Source: DASWIG01 sp965371445 (GTDB taxonomy: Bacteria > Acidobacteriota > Thermoanaerobaculia > Multivoradales > J023). From it: a stretch of 37,235 nucleotides of DNA. The stretch lies in assembly GCA_965371445.1 (NCBI GenBank), contig CBDUYN010000098.1, positions 1 to 37,235 of the forward strand, read 5' to 3'. Position numbers and translations under genes: made by a program. Shown here in pieces: positions 8,095 to 17,493 of the stretch. The notes under the pieces were generated by a model. That model saw only the letters and a program-made list of their open reading frames with translations. It had not been told where the DNA came from and made no database searches. Every line of letters starts with the position of its first letter. Position 1 is the first letter of the stretch.

Positions 8095-11000
8095 TCAAGT
8101 TTCGCTGGCTACACCTCACTGATCTCCACTTTGGGCAGAAGGGGCAAGGGCATCTTTGGCCCAATGTCCGCGAAGCGTTTTTCAATCGCCTTGGCCGTCT
8201 GCATGACGCATGTGGACCTTGGGACCTGGTGCTCTTCACCGGGGATCTGGTCCAAATGGGGACGTTGCCGGAATTCAGGCGCCTTGACGATCAGGTGCTT
8301 GGCCCCCTTTGGCAGCACTTCTCGAAGCTCGGTTCCGAGCCCAAGCTGTTGGCGGTGCCTGGGAATCATGACCTCGAGTGGCCCAACCCGAAGACGAACC
8401 CGCGCTTTCCAAAGGATCTCGTGCCGGCGGCGAGGGCTCTGACGCGTGACTGGAAGGACGACGAAATACGCAAGGAGTTCTGGGACGACCACGAATCAGG
8501 ATACCGCAAGGTGATCGACTTGGCGTTTGCTAACTATGTCGAGTGGTGGCGAGAATGTCCGCTGAAGGGAGATCTAACCATCCAGTCCGGGGTTCTGCCC
8601 GGCGATTTTTCGGCGAGTTGGGAGCGCGATAGTGTGCGCCTTGGGATCGTGGGACTCAATACGACCTTTCTCCAACTCCGCGGCGGCATGCAACCTGGAG
8701 ACCTCGCCTGGGATGTCCGGCAGTTGCACGCCGTCTGCGACGACGACCCTCCCGCCTGGACGGCGAGCCACGACCTGTGCCTGCTCCTGACCCACCAGCC
8801 AACGGAATGGCTCGATGAGCCTTCGCGTGAAAAGGAGCAGGCGGAGATCGCTCCTGCTGGTCGTTTTGCCGTCCATCTCTGTGGTCATCAGCACGAGAAC
8901 GAGACCCTCGGTAGTGCATTCAGGGGCGGTCCACAGCGTTGGGTCTGGCAAGGGAATTCGCTCTTTGGAATGGAGCAGTTCGACACTGCCGAGCAGGAGG
9001 ACCGGCGGCACGGTTTCTCGATCGGAGAGCTCGCCTTTGAGGACGATGGAGCCATGCTCCGTCAATGGCCCCTGAAAGCACTACGGGACCAGAACGGCTG
9101 GCGTTTTGTTCCTGATGACAATTGCGTTCTCGAAGAGGATGGTGGCACTCGTCCGGAACGCATTGAGTCGCGCCACCGCAAACGCGAAGCAGTATCTAAG
9201 CCGCAGCCGGCATCATCGCCAGGACTGGAGGCCGCGCCAGCGGATGCTTCCTACCGGCGCATGGCACCGCCTCCGGACCGCTTCATCCCCCGCCAGGAGC
9301 TCGATGAGATCGTCGCCCTTCTCCGTGACACCCCCAAGGCCGCCGGCCACTCCGTCGCCATCACGACGGCGCTGCGTGGTGCCGGCGGCTTCGGCAAGAC
9401 GGCTATCGCTCAGGCCCTTGCCTGGGACGAGCGTGTTCATCGAATTTTTCCCGACGGCGTCCTCTGGACGATAATGGGCGAAGGACTGACTGAGGGCAAA
9501 GGACTGACCGAGGACGAACGGTTGGAGAAGATCCGTGACCTGCTGGACGACTGGACCGGCAAGAGGCCAGACATCGGAACGATTGAACGAGCGGGCTATC
9601 GGCTGCGTACAACCCTTGAGGACACCCGCGTCCTTGTCATCATTGACGACGTGTGGTCGTCGAAGGACGTCGAGCCCTTCCGCGGACTCGGACCTGGCAC
9701 AGCACTTCTCATCACGACCCGTAAACGCCGAACGCTGCCGACAGATTGCAAATGCGTTGATGTGGATGCCATGAGCCTTGAAGAGGCTGTCAAGCTTCTC
9801 GCCTCCGATTTGACCATCCCAGACATTGACACTTGGAAGCGGCTGAGACGGCTGGCCAGCCGTCTTGGCAAATGGCCACTGCTCTTGAAATTGGTCAACC
9901 GACACCTTCGTTGGCCCGTTCAAGATCATCACTTGCCGCTCATCAAGGCAATCCGGCGCATTGAGAATATACTTGTTCGCGGCCGAATAAAACAACTCAA
10001 TGTGAGGAATCCGACAAAACGGGACGAGGCCGTAGACCTCACGATGCAGGTCAGCCTCAGAGCACTTTCAAAAGCCGATCGAAAATGCTACAAGCAACTC
10101 GCTATCTTTCCCGAAGATCTTAACATCCCCCTCAAGATCCTTGCAAGGCTCTGGAAAATTGCTGATGAAGCCGGGGCTGGTGATCTATGCGTAAGACTTG
10201 CTGATCTTTCGCTTCTCCTCAATCTCGACCTGGACGCGGGCACGATCCGACTGCACGACGTCTTCCGCAAGTACCTTCGCGACAATCAAATCAAGACGCT
10301 TCACCGAATAAATCGTTCATTTATTGGCATACTGTATTCTGATGCCAGGCTCTGGGCGAATCTCGACCCCAACAGCCTCGATGACGCCTACCTCTGGAAT
10401 TACCTGACGTATCACCTGATCGAAGCCGACCGCACGGATCTCCTGCGGAATATCCTGCTGGACTTCGACTACCTCTGGGCCAAGCTCAACGCGACCGACG
10501 TCAATGCGCTCATGACCGACTACAGCCGCGCGATGAGAGCCCCCGAGCTTGCCGACGACGCCGAGTTGCAGGCGGTTCAAGGAGCTCTGGGGCTGTCACT
10601 CCCAGTCTTGTCGAGGGACGGCAATCAGTTGGCAGGACAGCTCCTGGGGCGATTGTCACCCCAAGACCACCCGGGGCTTCAAGATTTCCTGGAAAGAGCG
10701 CAGGCATATTCATGGTTCCGCCCCCGAGTGGCAACCCTGACGTCTCCAGGAGGTCAAGCTCTAATCCGTACCCTTGAAGGCCACGAAGATTGCGTTCGAG
10801 CAGTGACGGTGATCAACGCGCCAACCGCTGACGATTTGCCGGACGACTGGCCACAGCAGATGTTCGTCTCAGCAGCCGACGATCGGACTCTACGCGTCTG
10901 GGATGCCATCACCGGAGAGACGTGGAAGACCCTCAAGGGCCATGAGGGTTGGATCCGCGCGGTGGCGTCGCTCGACGGGCGGCGGATCGTTTCAGCTTCG

Positions 11001-13784
11001 GACGACGGAACCTTGCGCCTGTGGGACCTGACCTCGGAAGATGGCGAGCCTGAAGTCCTCGAGGGTCACAACAGCGTCAACGCGATAGCCGTGATTGACG
11101 AGAATCAGATCGTCACCGCGTCGAGAGACGGCACCCTGCGCGTGGTGAACATCACGACAGGAGAAGAAGTCCGCAAGCTCGAAGGTCACGAGAACTGGGT
11201 TCGAGAGGTAGCGGTCAACGGCAAACAGCTGGCTGTCTCAGCTTCGGACGACAAGACTCTCCGCGTCTGGGACCTGGGGACGGGGGAGACTCGGCAGATC
11301 CTCGAAGGCCACGACGACGGCGTCACCGCGGTAGCATGGGTCGATGAACGTCATGTCGTTTCGGCGTCCTCGGACAGTACCCTGCGGTTGTGGGATGTAG
11401 AGAGTGGCGGCGAAATACGAGTTTTCGAGAAGAAGCACAAGGATGCCGTCAATAGCCTGGCAGTCATCGGCAATGGGGATTCCCGTTGCGTCATTTCGGC
11501 ATCTTCAGATAAGACCCTGCGGAAGTGGGATCTGGAGACGGGGAAGGAGCTCCAGAAACTTGAAGGCCACATCGGTGCGATCAACGCTGTGGCGGAGATC
11601 CCGGGCGGGCCGTCGAGCCAATGTCGGGTCGTTTCGGCATCCTCGGATCATACCCTGAAAGTATGGGATGTTGCTACAGGCGTGGAACCTCACCGAGGTC
11701 ACCGTAAAGCCGTCGAGGGGATCGTAGCACTCAACGCCAGCGAAGAGGATGGCGATAACAAGATCGTCTCGATTTCCAGAGATCTCACCCTGCGGGTGTG
11801 GGACGTGGCGAAGGGACTCCAAGAGCGGTCCAAGGATGAGAAAGTCTGGGCCAACGCGGTGACGATGATCGATGAGCAGTGGGCTGTTCTGGGGCGTCCG
11901 GATGGCGGTCTGCGGGCGCTGAACCTGGAAAACGGTAAGTCCTTGCAATTCAAAGGTCACGAGCTCGCGGTCAACACGGTGGCAAGAATCGACAAGCGAC
12001 GGCTCGTCTCAGGATCATCAGATCACACGCTGTGGATATGGAGCGTCGATACGAAAAGGAAAGAACTGGCCCTGAAGAAAGAACAAATTCTTAAAGGCCA
12101 TACGTCCGGGGTCCTGGCCGTCGCCGTGATCGATGCGGAAGACATGGAACCCTGTCATATTGTCTCGGCGTCCGACGACGATACCCTGCGCGTATGGAAT
12201 CTGGAGACGGGAGAGTCACAGACTCTCGAGGGTCACAAGAGTTGGATCAACGCGGTCGCCGTGATCGACAAGGATCGGATCGTCTCGGCGTCCGCGGATG
12301 GCACGCTGCGCGTGTGGAACCTGAAGACGGGCAAGGAAATAGGACTTCTCAAAGATTGTTACTCAAAATCGTGGGTCAACGCAGTCGCCGTGATCGACGA
12401 ACACCGAGTCGTTTCAGCATCCGCGGACCACGCCTTACGACTATGGGACATCGAAACCGGAAAGATGGAGGACATCTTTGAATTAGAAGATGCCGTACAG
12501 TCTGTTTTCTTTGAATTCGGCGTTCTTGTCGCCGGGGATCAGTCAGGGAAGCTTCATGTCTTCGATTTGGCTGAACGCGTCGAGGATGCCGACAAAATGG
12601 ACCGCGGCGAGCTCACCATACGATCCGACAAACCGCACAATTTCAAGCCGCAATCCAGTGAACTCTTCGAAGAGCTCGGCGTCAAAGAGAGGGACTGGGA
12701 ACGTCACCTCGGGGTGACCTTCAGCGAAAGCGTCTTGGACGATATTGGACGAACGGACCAAAAAGGCGAACCGCCAACACCCGAAAAGATGGATCTTCTA
12801 GGTAGGCTCTTCACATCTCTATGCAAGGCAAACAGAAGAAACGAGGCTGGACTTCTTTTTGCGGAACATTTGTGGGGCCCACTGTTTTATATCTACGATG
12901 AAAGAGAATACATGCTCGACCTCTTGAAGAATTCTCTGGGGATCCCAGAGCCAACAGCGAGCCTTCGAAAAATGGGAATAGGGGAGGTTTTCGCGCTAAA
13001 TCAGCTTGCCAACGTTCTTCGAATGAGTGGCCTTGCATCAGACGCTGCCGAGATCCATCGGAAAATCATCGACCACGACAAAGAGCTGATCAGGAAAAAC
13101 GACACCGCGAAACCTAAGGCATTCTGGCAAAATGTCCTAGCTGTGCGGCAGGAATTATTGGGGCTCGACCAAGTAAATAGCGGGCAATATAGCGAAGCCA
13201 TAAGTAACCTAAGGAAGTCGCACGACCTGAGTTTTGGGCTCGAGCCGAAGGGATACGGAAATGCCAATCGCGCAACATGTTTGCGCGATCTGGGCCGGCT
13301 AAGCATCCGTACCGGGGAGTACGCGGAAGCGCTTCGATACTTGAGAGAGGCCGGAACGTTGGCCAGGGGCGGAGAGGCGAGAAAATATCTTGCAGCTATT
13401 CTAAGGCTGCAATGTAGAGCCTGGTTGGGCCTTGAGAGGCCGGGAGAAGCTCTTACCCGAGGCGATGCCGCGGTAGACTCTGACAGAGTGCGAAAGAAGT
13501 CTCATGTTCAAGTCGATGTACTCCTGGCACGTGCCGATGCTCGCAGAATGAACGGGGATCTGAAGGGGGCCATCGACGACGTACGGCAAGTGCTTGGCAG
13601 GGAACGGATCGACTTCCGGAACAAGGCCTCAGCGGAGATCGGCCTGGCGAGGCTCTACCTCGAAGATGAATGTACTGAGAAAGCTCTTGAGGCAGCGGAG
13701 CGGGCTTTGTCAGACGCCCGGCAGGGCGGATACGCCGAACTTGAAAAAGGTGCCCGTCTGATACTCGATCAGCTTCGTCCTTAG
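8091..13784 (+). CDS. Calcineurin-like metallophosphatase / NB-ARC STAND ATPase / 14 WD40 / TPR protein
   Basis: A 1897-residue multidomain protein. Residues 1-345: calcineurin-like phosphoesterase with all metal-site motifs (D11-x-H13, G51-D52, G91-N-H-D94, H235 in 'LLTHQP', 'GHQH' 265-268). Residues 385-735: NB-ARC-type STAND ATPase with P-loop 'GAGGFGKTA' (430-438), Walker B 'RVLVIIDDVW' (513-522), 'ALLITTRKR' sensor (538-546), and 'RLHDVFRKYL', an MHD-like motif (720-729). About 880-1495: fourteen WD40 repeats (two seven-blade propellers), with the recurrent 'VSASDDxTLRVWD'. About 1630-1897: TPR helices. STAND proteins sense a ligand through C-terminal repeats, oligomerise and activate an N-terminal effector. 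Here the effector would be a phosphodiesterase or nuclease acting on nucleic acid or nucleotides (inferred). Coupled to the upstream S58 peptidase. The 3' end is AT-richer than the neighbouring enzyme genes. Confidence 0.9.
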   Translation: MIKFRWLHLTDLHFGQKGQGHLWPNVREAFFNRLGRLHDACGPWDLVLFTGDLVQMGTLPEFRRLDDQVLGPLWQHFSKLGSEPKLLAVPGNHDLEWPNPKTNPRFPKDLVPAARALTRDWKDDEIRKEFWDDHESGYRKVIDLAFANYVEWWRECPLKGDLTIQSGVLPGDFSASWERDSVRLGIVGLNTTFLQLRGGMQPGDLAWDVRQLHAVCDDDPPAWTASHDLCLLLTHQPTEWLDEPSREKEQAEIAPAGRFAVHLCGHQHENETLGSAFRGGPQRWVWQGNSLFGMEQFDTAEQEDRRHGFSIGELAFEDDGAMLRQWPLKALRDQNGWRFVPDDNCVLEEDGGTRPERIESRHRKREAVSKPQPASSPGLEAAPADASYRRMAPPPDRFIPRQELDEIVALLRDTPKAAGHSVAITTALRGAGGFGKTAIAQALAWDERVHRIFPDGVLWTIMGEGLTEGKGLTEDERLEKIRDLLDDWTGKRPDIGTIERAGYRLRTTLEDTRVLVIIDDVWSSKDVEPFRGLGPGTALLITTRKRRTLPTDCKCVDVDAMSLEEAVKLLASDLTIPDIDTWKRLRRLASRLGKWPLLLKLVNRHLRWPVQDHHLPLIKAIRRIENILVRGRIKQLNVRNPTKRDEAVDLTMQVSLRALSKADRKCYKQLAIFPEDLNIPLKILARLWKIADEAGAGDLCVRLADLSLLLNLDLDAGTIRLHDVFRKYLRDNQIKTLHRINRSFIGILYSDARLWANLDPNSLDDAYLWNYLTYHLIEADRTDLLRNILLDFDYLWAKLNATDVNALMTDYSRAMRAPELADDAELQAVQGALGLSLPVLSRDGNQLAGQLLGRLSPQDHPGLQDFLERAQAYSWFRPRVATLTSPGGQALIRTLEGHEDCVRAVTVINAPTADDLPDDWPQQMFVSAADDRTLRVWDAITGETWKTLKGHEGWIRAVASLDGRRIVSASDDGTLRLWDLTSEDGEPEVLEGHNSVNAIAVIDENQIVTASRDGTLRVVNITTGEEVRKLEGHENWVREVAVNGKQLAVSASDDKTLRVWDLGTGETRQILEGHDDGVTAVAWVDERHVVSASSDSTLRLWDVESGGEIRVFEKKHKDAVNSLAVIGNGDSRCVISASSDKTLRKWDLETGKELQKLEGHIGAINAVAEIPGGPSSQCRVVSASSDHTLKVWDVATGVEPHRGHRKAVEGIVALNASEEDGDNKIVSISRDLTLRVWDVAKGLQERSKDEKVWANAVTMIDEQWAVLGRPDGGLRALNLENGKSLQFKGHELAVNTVARIDKRRLVSGSSDHTLWIWSVDTKRKELALKKEQILKGHTSGVLAVAVIDAEDMEPCHIVSASDDDTLRVWNLETGESQTLEGHKSWINAVAVIDKDRIVSASADGTLRVWNLKTGKEIGLLKDCYSKSWVNAVAVIDEHRVVSASADHALRLWDIETGKMEDIFELEDAVQSVFFEFGVLVAGDQSGKLHVFDLAERVEDADKMDRGELTIRSDKPHNFKPQSSELFEELGVKERDWERHLGVTFSESVLDDIGRTDQKGEPPTPEKMDLLGRLFTSLCKANRRNEAGLLFAEHLWGPLFYIYDEREYMLDLLKNSLGIPEPTASLRKMGIGEVFALNQLANVLRMSGLASDAAEIHRKIIDHDKELIRKNDTAKPKAFWQNVLAVRQELLGLDQVNSGQYSEAISNLRKSHDLSFGLEPKGYGNANRATCLRDLGRLSIRTGEYAEALRYLREAGTLARGGEARKYLAAILRLQCRAWLGLERPGEALTRGDAAVDSDRVRKKSHVQVDVLLARADARRMNGDLKGAIDDVRQVLGRERIDFRNKASAEIGLARLYLEDECTEKALEAAERALSDARQGGYAELEKGARLILDQLRP

Positions 13785-13803
13785 ACTTATCCGGCGCCAC
13801 TCG

Positions 13804-15174
13804 ATGACGTTTAGTACCACTGATCCTGCGCCGACGCTCGTCTGGTACGGGCACCGTGGCCTCGACGCGGCTGTCCTCGCCGCCGTGGGAAGCCTGCGGG
13901 CAATCATCTGTTGTGACTGGGGAGAGGACATGGGCGCGGCCTTTGGGACCGTCGCCACCCTCTCCATCGAACGAGAGACGAGGCGACGGCCGATTTGGTC
14001 GAGCAGCTCTCTCGCCTTGATTCCGACGGAGCGTATCCGCGAGATCCTGACCGCCGTGGCGTCCGACGCCGAGACGTTCGTCGTCCCCTATCGCACCACC
14101 GCTGCGTGCGAAGGTGTCGTCAATGCCTTCTCCCGGGGCCGGATGAGGCTGGTCGGCCCCCCTTCCCGGGTCGTCGACCGCCTCGACGACAAGCGCACTC
14201 AGCGGCAACTCTTCAAGCGCTGGGGGCTCCCGACACCCGCTTGGTCCTTGGCGAGCTGGAAGGATCTTCAGGCCGGCGCGCCCGGTGGCGTCAGCGGAGT
14301 CGGTTATCCGGCGATCGTCCAGGTTCCCCGTGGCTCCCTCGGAAGGGGGACCTTTCGGATGAGCCTGGCCGAGGATGGTCAACGTTTCGAGGAGCTGTTT
14401 CGCCATGCGAGCCAGTGCCTGGTCTCAGAGCTCGTCGAGGGTCCGGTGGTCAACACGACCGCGGTCATCGCCGAGGACGGGGTTGTCCTCGCCTGGCCTT
14501 CGATCCAACTGACCGGCTTGCGAGCCTGCGCTCCACCCGGCTCCCCGTTCGCCTACTGCGGCAATGACTTCGGCGCCGTTTGCGATTTGCCGGAAGCGGC
14601 TCTCGGGAAGCTCTTCGTCCTCAAGCGACGGCTTGGGGAGGCGCTACGCGGCGAGGGCTTCCTCGGCCTCTTCGGTGCGGACTGGGTGTACGACGGCCAG
14701 GCTTGGTACCTGCTCGAGATCAATCCGCGGTTCCAAGGCTCGACACCGACGCTGGCGGTGTTGGAGGAGAAGGCGGGGATGCCGCCCCTAGTCGGCGCGC
14801 ACTTTCGAGCCCTCCTTGGGGAAGCCGTCGTGACAGCGCGGCGCTGCCCGGAGCGTCCGGAAGCCCTCGTGGGGGGCCATCTCGTGCTGTACCAGCGGTG
14901 TCCCGAAGCCGTGACCGCCGGCGTTTCCCGCACGTCGGGAGACGGTTCGGGCAAGCCGCCGCAGGTCCTTGGCAGTGACGATTCGGCCTGGACCCTCAGC
15001 GGCGCTCCGGCACCCGGTACCTCAGTTGCAGCAGGAGCGATTCTTGGTAGAATCCTTACAACCGGACGGGCTCTCGACTCTGGGCTCACCAATCTGACGC
15101 CACAAGCCGCAGCCGCGGCGACGGCCGCGTATCAGACGTTCGACTTGCCTGCCCCACCACCGCCGTCGACATGA
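13804..15174 (+). CDS. ATP-grasp family ligase
   Basis: A 456-residue ATP-grasp enzyme that would activate a carboxylate as acyl phosphate and join it to an amine or other nucleophile. An N-terminal Rossmann-like region ('PTLVWYGHRGLDAAV', residues 10-25) is followed by the ATP-grasp lid and glycine loop ('VQVPRGSLGRGTF') and the metal/ATP strand 'FGADWVYDGQAWYLLEINPR' with the terminal Glu-x-Asn. The C-terminus holds a glycine-rich segment ('GTSVAAGAILGRI') recalling the hammerhead end of carboxylase-type ATP-grasps. It starts 19 bp after the STAND gene, so it could be co-transcribed, but its relatives are the biosynthetic genes downstream. A remnant of a second copy lies at 16038-16234. Substrate unknown. 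Confidence 0.8.
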   Translation: MTFSTTDPAPTLVWYGHRGLDAAVLAAVGSLRAIICCDWGEDMGAAFGTVATLSIERETRRRPIWSSSSLALIPTERIREILTAVASDAETFVVPYRTTAACEGVVNAFSRGRMRLVGPPSRVVDRLDDKRTQRQLFKRWGLPTPAWSLASWKDLQAGAPGGVSGVGYPAIVQVPRGSLGRGTFRMSLAEDGQRFEELFRHASQCLVSELVEGPVVNTTAVIAEDGVVLAWPSIQLTGLRACAPPGSPFAYCGNDFGAVCDLPEAALGKLFVLKRRLGEALRGEGFLGLFGADWVYDGQAWYLLEINPRFQGSTPTLAVLEEKAGMPPLVGAHFRALLGEAVVTARRCPERPEALVGGHLVLYQRCPEAVTAGVSRTSGDGSGKPPQVLGSDDSAWTLSGAPAPGTSVAAGAILGRILTTGRALDSGLTNLTPQAAAAATAAYQTFDLPAPPPPST

Positions 15175-15227
15175 GGGTCGACGAGAACCAACCCGCAAAC
15201 CAGACTTGAATGCCGGAGGCACAGGAA

Positions 15228-15752
15228 ATGAGTGATTACCGTCTCTTCGAGATCAACGGAAAAAGGCCGACGATTCACCCGACCGCGATGATCATGCCGG
15301 GGGCGATCATCGGCGGCAACGTCGAGATTGGCGAGAATGTCCTGGTCAGATTCGGAGCGGTGATTTACGCCGACGCTGGCTCGATCACGATCGCCCACGA
15401 TGCGTGTATCGGTGACACTGCATTGATACACACCGACGGGCCGGCGGTCGAGATCGGAGAATTCGCCCTGGTAGGCCACGGCGCACAGATTTGCGGAGGA
15501 TCACTCGGCAACCTTGCCTGTCTGGGCATCAATGCTGTGCTGCTGCCGAGCTCCAGGGTCGGCGACCGGGCTATTCTCGGATCAGGCTCGCTTCTACTCG
15601 ATGACGAGAAGACGCAACCACAGAGCTTTTGGGCCGGCAGCCCCGCTAAACTTAGAAGCGATGAGCCTTTCCGCCAAGATGCAGACCAACAGCAGGTCGT
15701 CATCACCGAGAGGTTCAAGCGATTCAAGACGTTCAGGCTAATCGACCCCTGA
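15228..15752 (+). CDS. Gamma-carbonic-anhydrase-like hexapeptide-repeat protein
   Basis: A 174-residue left-handed beta-helix protein of the gamma-carbonic anhydrase/YrdA/PaaY type. Hexapeptide turns run from 'IHPTAMIMPGAIIGGNVEIG' through 'LGSGSLLLD', with the usual 'WAGSPAKLRS' ending. Two of the three zinc histidines are seen ('ALIHTDG', 'VGHGAQI'). The third, five residues after the GHG histidine, is Cys ('HGAQICGG'). Start: the ATG at 15228 has GGAGG 9 bp upstream; the ATG at 15210 lacks one. It lies between the ATP-grasp and the first radical SAM gene. It could supply or sense bicarbonate for carboxylation or carbamoylation, but a non-catalytic or acyltransferase-like role is equally open. 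Confidence 0.78.
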   Translation: MSDYRLFEINGKRPTIHPTAMIMPGAIIGGNVEIGENVLVRFGAVIYADAGSITIAHDACIGDTALIHTDGPAVEIGEFALVGHGAQICGGSLGNLACLGINAVLLPSSRVGDRAILGSGSLLLDDEKTQPQSFWAGSPAKLRSDEPFRQDADQQQVVITERFKRFKTFRLIDP

Positions 15753-16037
15753 CCTGGGCGGCCATCCGACGCCTCCAGGGTCTCGACGGAGCCCGGTCTG
15801 GGTCAAACGCATCGATTCAGGGCCAGCCTCCGAGCTTCGTGGCCGATTCGCCACAGTTGCCGGACCACGTCGTCCGCTCGGGATCCGGAGGTCAGCGTCG
15901 TGCTGCTGGGAGGTGTCTGCCGGGAAGTGCCTGGGTCTCACGGGACCCTGGTGGTCGCCTCGAGGACCCTGCTCTGGCGCGAAGGCTTTCGTCGCGCGAA
16001 CGCGACGGCGGCCATCGTGCGAGCCCGTCTCGGGCTA
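15753..16037. other. Decayed intergenic stretch
   Basis: No intact gene. Part of it reads as protein ('GTLVVASRTLLWREGFRRAN', around 15940-16000) and ends at a stop before the ATP-grasp remnant. A short stretch near 15900 resembles the 'VVLPGGAWV' region of the radical SAM gene. It looks like eroded paralogue sequence. Confidence 0.4.
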
Positions 16038-16234
16038 CCACTGGCATCCTGAAGCCGTGGTCTCCGGCGTGCCCCGCCTCCCAGGACGAGCCGGGCAAGC
16101 CGTCGGCAGGGCTGGCAGATCGCGATCGGACGCTCACCGGCACCCTCGTAGCCCCTTCAGCCGGCACAAGAGTTGCCGCGGGCGCGATTCTTGGTAGACT
16201 CGGTTCCACGGGCGGTACCTTGACTCGGGGCTGA
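16038..16234 (+). pseudogene. C-terminal remnant of a second ATP-grasp gene
   Basis: DNA here matches the 3' end of the ATP-grasp gene at 13804-15174. The shared run is around 'GTRVAAGAILGRLGSTGG' here versus 'GTSVAAGAILGRILTTGR' there, preceded by 'PEAVVSGVPR' versus 'PEAVTAGVSR'. The first part is in another frame from the last, so at least one frameshift is present. The ATP-binding part is absent. Confidence 0.65.
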
Positions 16235-16338
16235 CAGGCTTGACACCCCGAGTGATCGCCGTGGTCGGGGCCGCGTTTCGGATGCTCGGCAGTCGTCCCC
16301 GCCCCGGCACCAGCCTGACTCTGGAGACCAAACTCTCG

Positions 16339-17493
16339 ATGACGTTCTACGAAACCGACCTCGTCCGGATGCAACGAATGGCCGACTACGACTTCGCCGC
16401 CGTCCGGCGGCTGAAGTTCGAGCTTCTCGGATGGGGGCTCGTGGCGACCGACCGGGCCTGGGAGGAGGTGCGCCACGTCGGCAAGTTCCCGCAGCAGGTC
16501 CGTTCCGGCGCCTCGTGCGGTCTGGACGTCGTGCTGCCGGGAGGTGCCTGGGTCAACGCCCCCGTCTATGAACGAGAGGCCGAGCCCCGGGCTCCCCTTC
16601 TCGAGCTCGTCGATGGTAAATTCTCGATCGCCGGCCGCGAGATCACGGTCCCGACCGAGGTGGCTCCACGACCGGCCTACTACGACGTGCCGACCTCCGG
16701 AGGCATGCCAATGCGGCTGGCCGGCCAGATGAGCGGCGATCGGATCGGCTTCGGCCTGACCAACGGCTGCTATTACTGGAAGGAAGAGCGGCGGTGCAAG
16801 TTCTGCTCGATCGGTCTGAACACCGAGAACGAGAAGCCCGACAAGTCGATCGAGCTCATCCTCGAGACCCTGGAGGTCGCTGTTGAGGACCCCGCTCTGC
16901 CCGCGAGGCATGTCCTCCTGAGCGGAGGGACGCCACCGGGGCCGGATCGAGGCGCCCGCAGATTCGCTGCCGTCTGTCGGGAGATCAAGAAGCGCTTTCC
17001 TCTGCGGGTCTACGTCATGACCGTGCCGCCGGAAGACCCCGGCGACCTGGCAGCCCTCTTCGATGCCGGCGTCGACGAACTGGCGCTCAACTTGGAGGTC
17101 TATGACGAGGAGCTGAGCGCTGCCATCGTGCCCGGGAAGCATCGCGAGATCGGTCGCCGGCAGTACCTCGAGGCGCTCGGCTTTTGTCGTACCCTCTGGG
17201 AGGCTCCCGATGTCCGCTCTCTTCTGGTCGCCGGCATCGAGCCCGTCGCGAGCACGCTGACAGGAGTACGGCTGCTTGCCGACCAGGGCGTCACGCCGAT
17301 CCTCTCGGTCTTTCGTCCCCTTGCCGGTACGATGCTGGCGCGACACCCCAAGCCCCACCCCGACGAATTGGAGGAGCTCTACCTGGGGGCCCAGGAGGCC
17401 TGTGAAGAGCGCGGCCTGACGCTCGGACCGAGCTGTCCGGGTTGCCAGAACAACACCGCGACCTTTGCTCTGGCGCCGATTCTCGCATCATGA
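16339..17493 (+). CDS. Radical SAM enzyme with CX8CX2C cluster motif
   Basis: A 384-residue radical SAM protein. The [4Fe-4S]-binding cysteines are C144, C153 and C156 in 'NGCYYWKEERRCKFCSIG', a CX8CX2C spacing rather than the canonical CX3CX2C. A similar spacing and surrounding sequence occur in MSMEG_0568-type radical SAM proteins. 'HVLLSGGTPPGPDRGA' and 'ELALNLEVYDE' follow as the barrel strands. A C-terminal CX2C ('GPSCPGCQNNT') may hold a metal or second cluster. I chose the ATG at 16339 because the decayed paralogue at 24221 starts at the same place; the longer start at 16240 runs through the ATP-grasp remnant region. The stop overlaps the next gene's ATG (ATGA). Substrate unknown. Confidence 0.82.
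   Translation: MTFYETDLVRMQRMADYDFAAVRRLKFELLGWGLVATDRAWEEVRHVGKFPQQVRSGASCGLDVVLPGGAWVNAPVYEREAEPRAPLLELVDGKFSIAGREITVPTEVAPRPAYYDVPTSGGMPMRLAGQMSGDRIGFGLTNGCYYWKEERRCKFCSIGLNTENEKPDKSIELILETLEVAVEDPALPARHVLLSGGTPPGPDRGARRFAAVCREIKKRFPLRVYVMTVPPEDPGDLAALFDAGVDELALNLEVYDEELSAAIVPGKHREIGRRQYLEALGFCRTLWEAPDVRSLLVAGIEPVASTLTGVRLLADQGVTPILSVFRPLAGTMLARHPKPHPDELEELYLGAQEACEERGLTLGPSCPGCQNNTATFALAPILAS

Noticed and set aside
15895..15935. Similarity of 'GTCGTGCTGCTGGGAGGTGTCTG' to the radical SAM start region
   Set aside because: The match is short and could be chance in GC-rich DNA; mentioned only as part of the decayed stretch.
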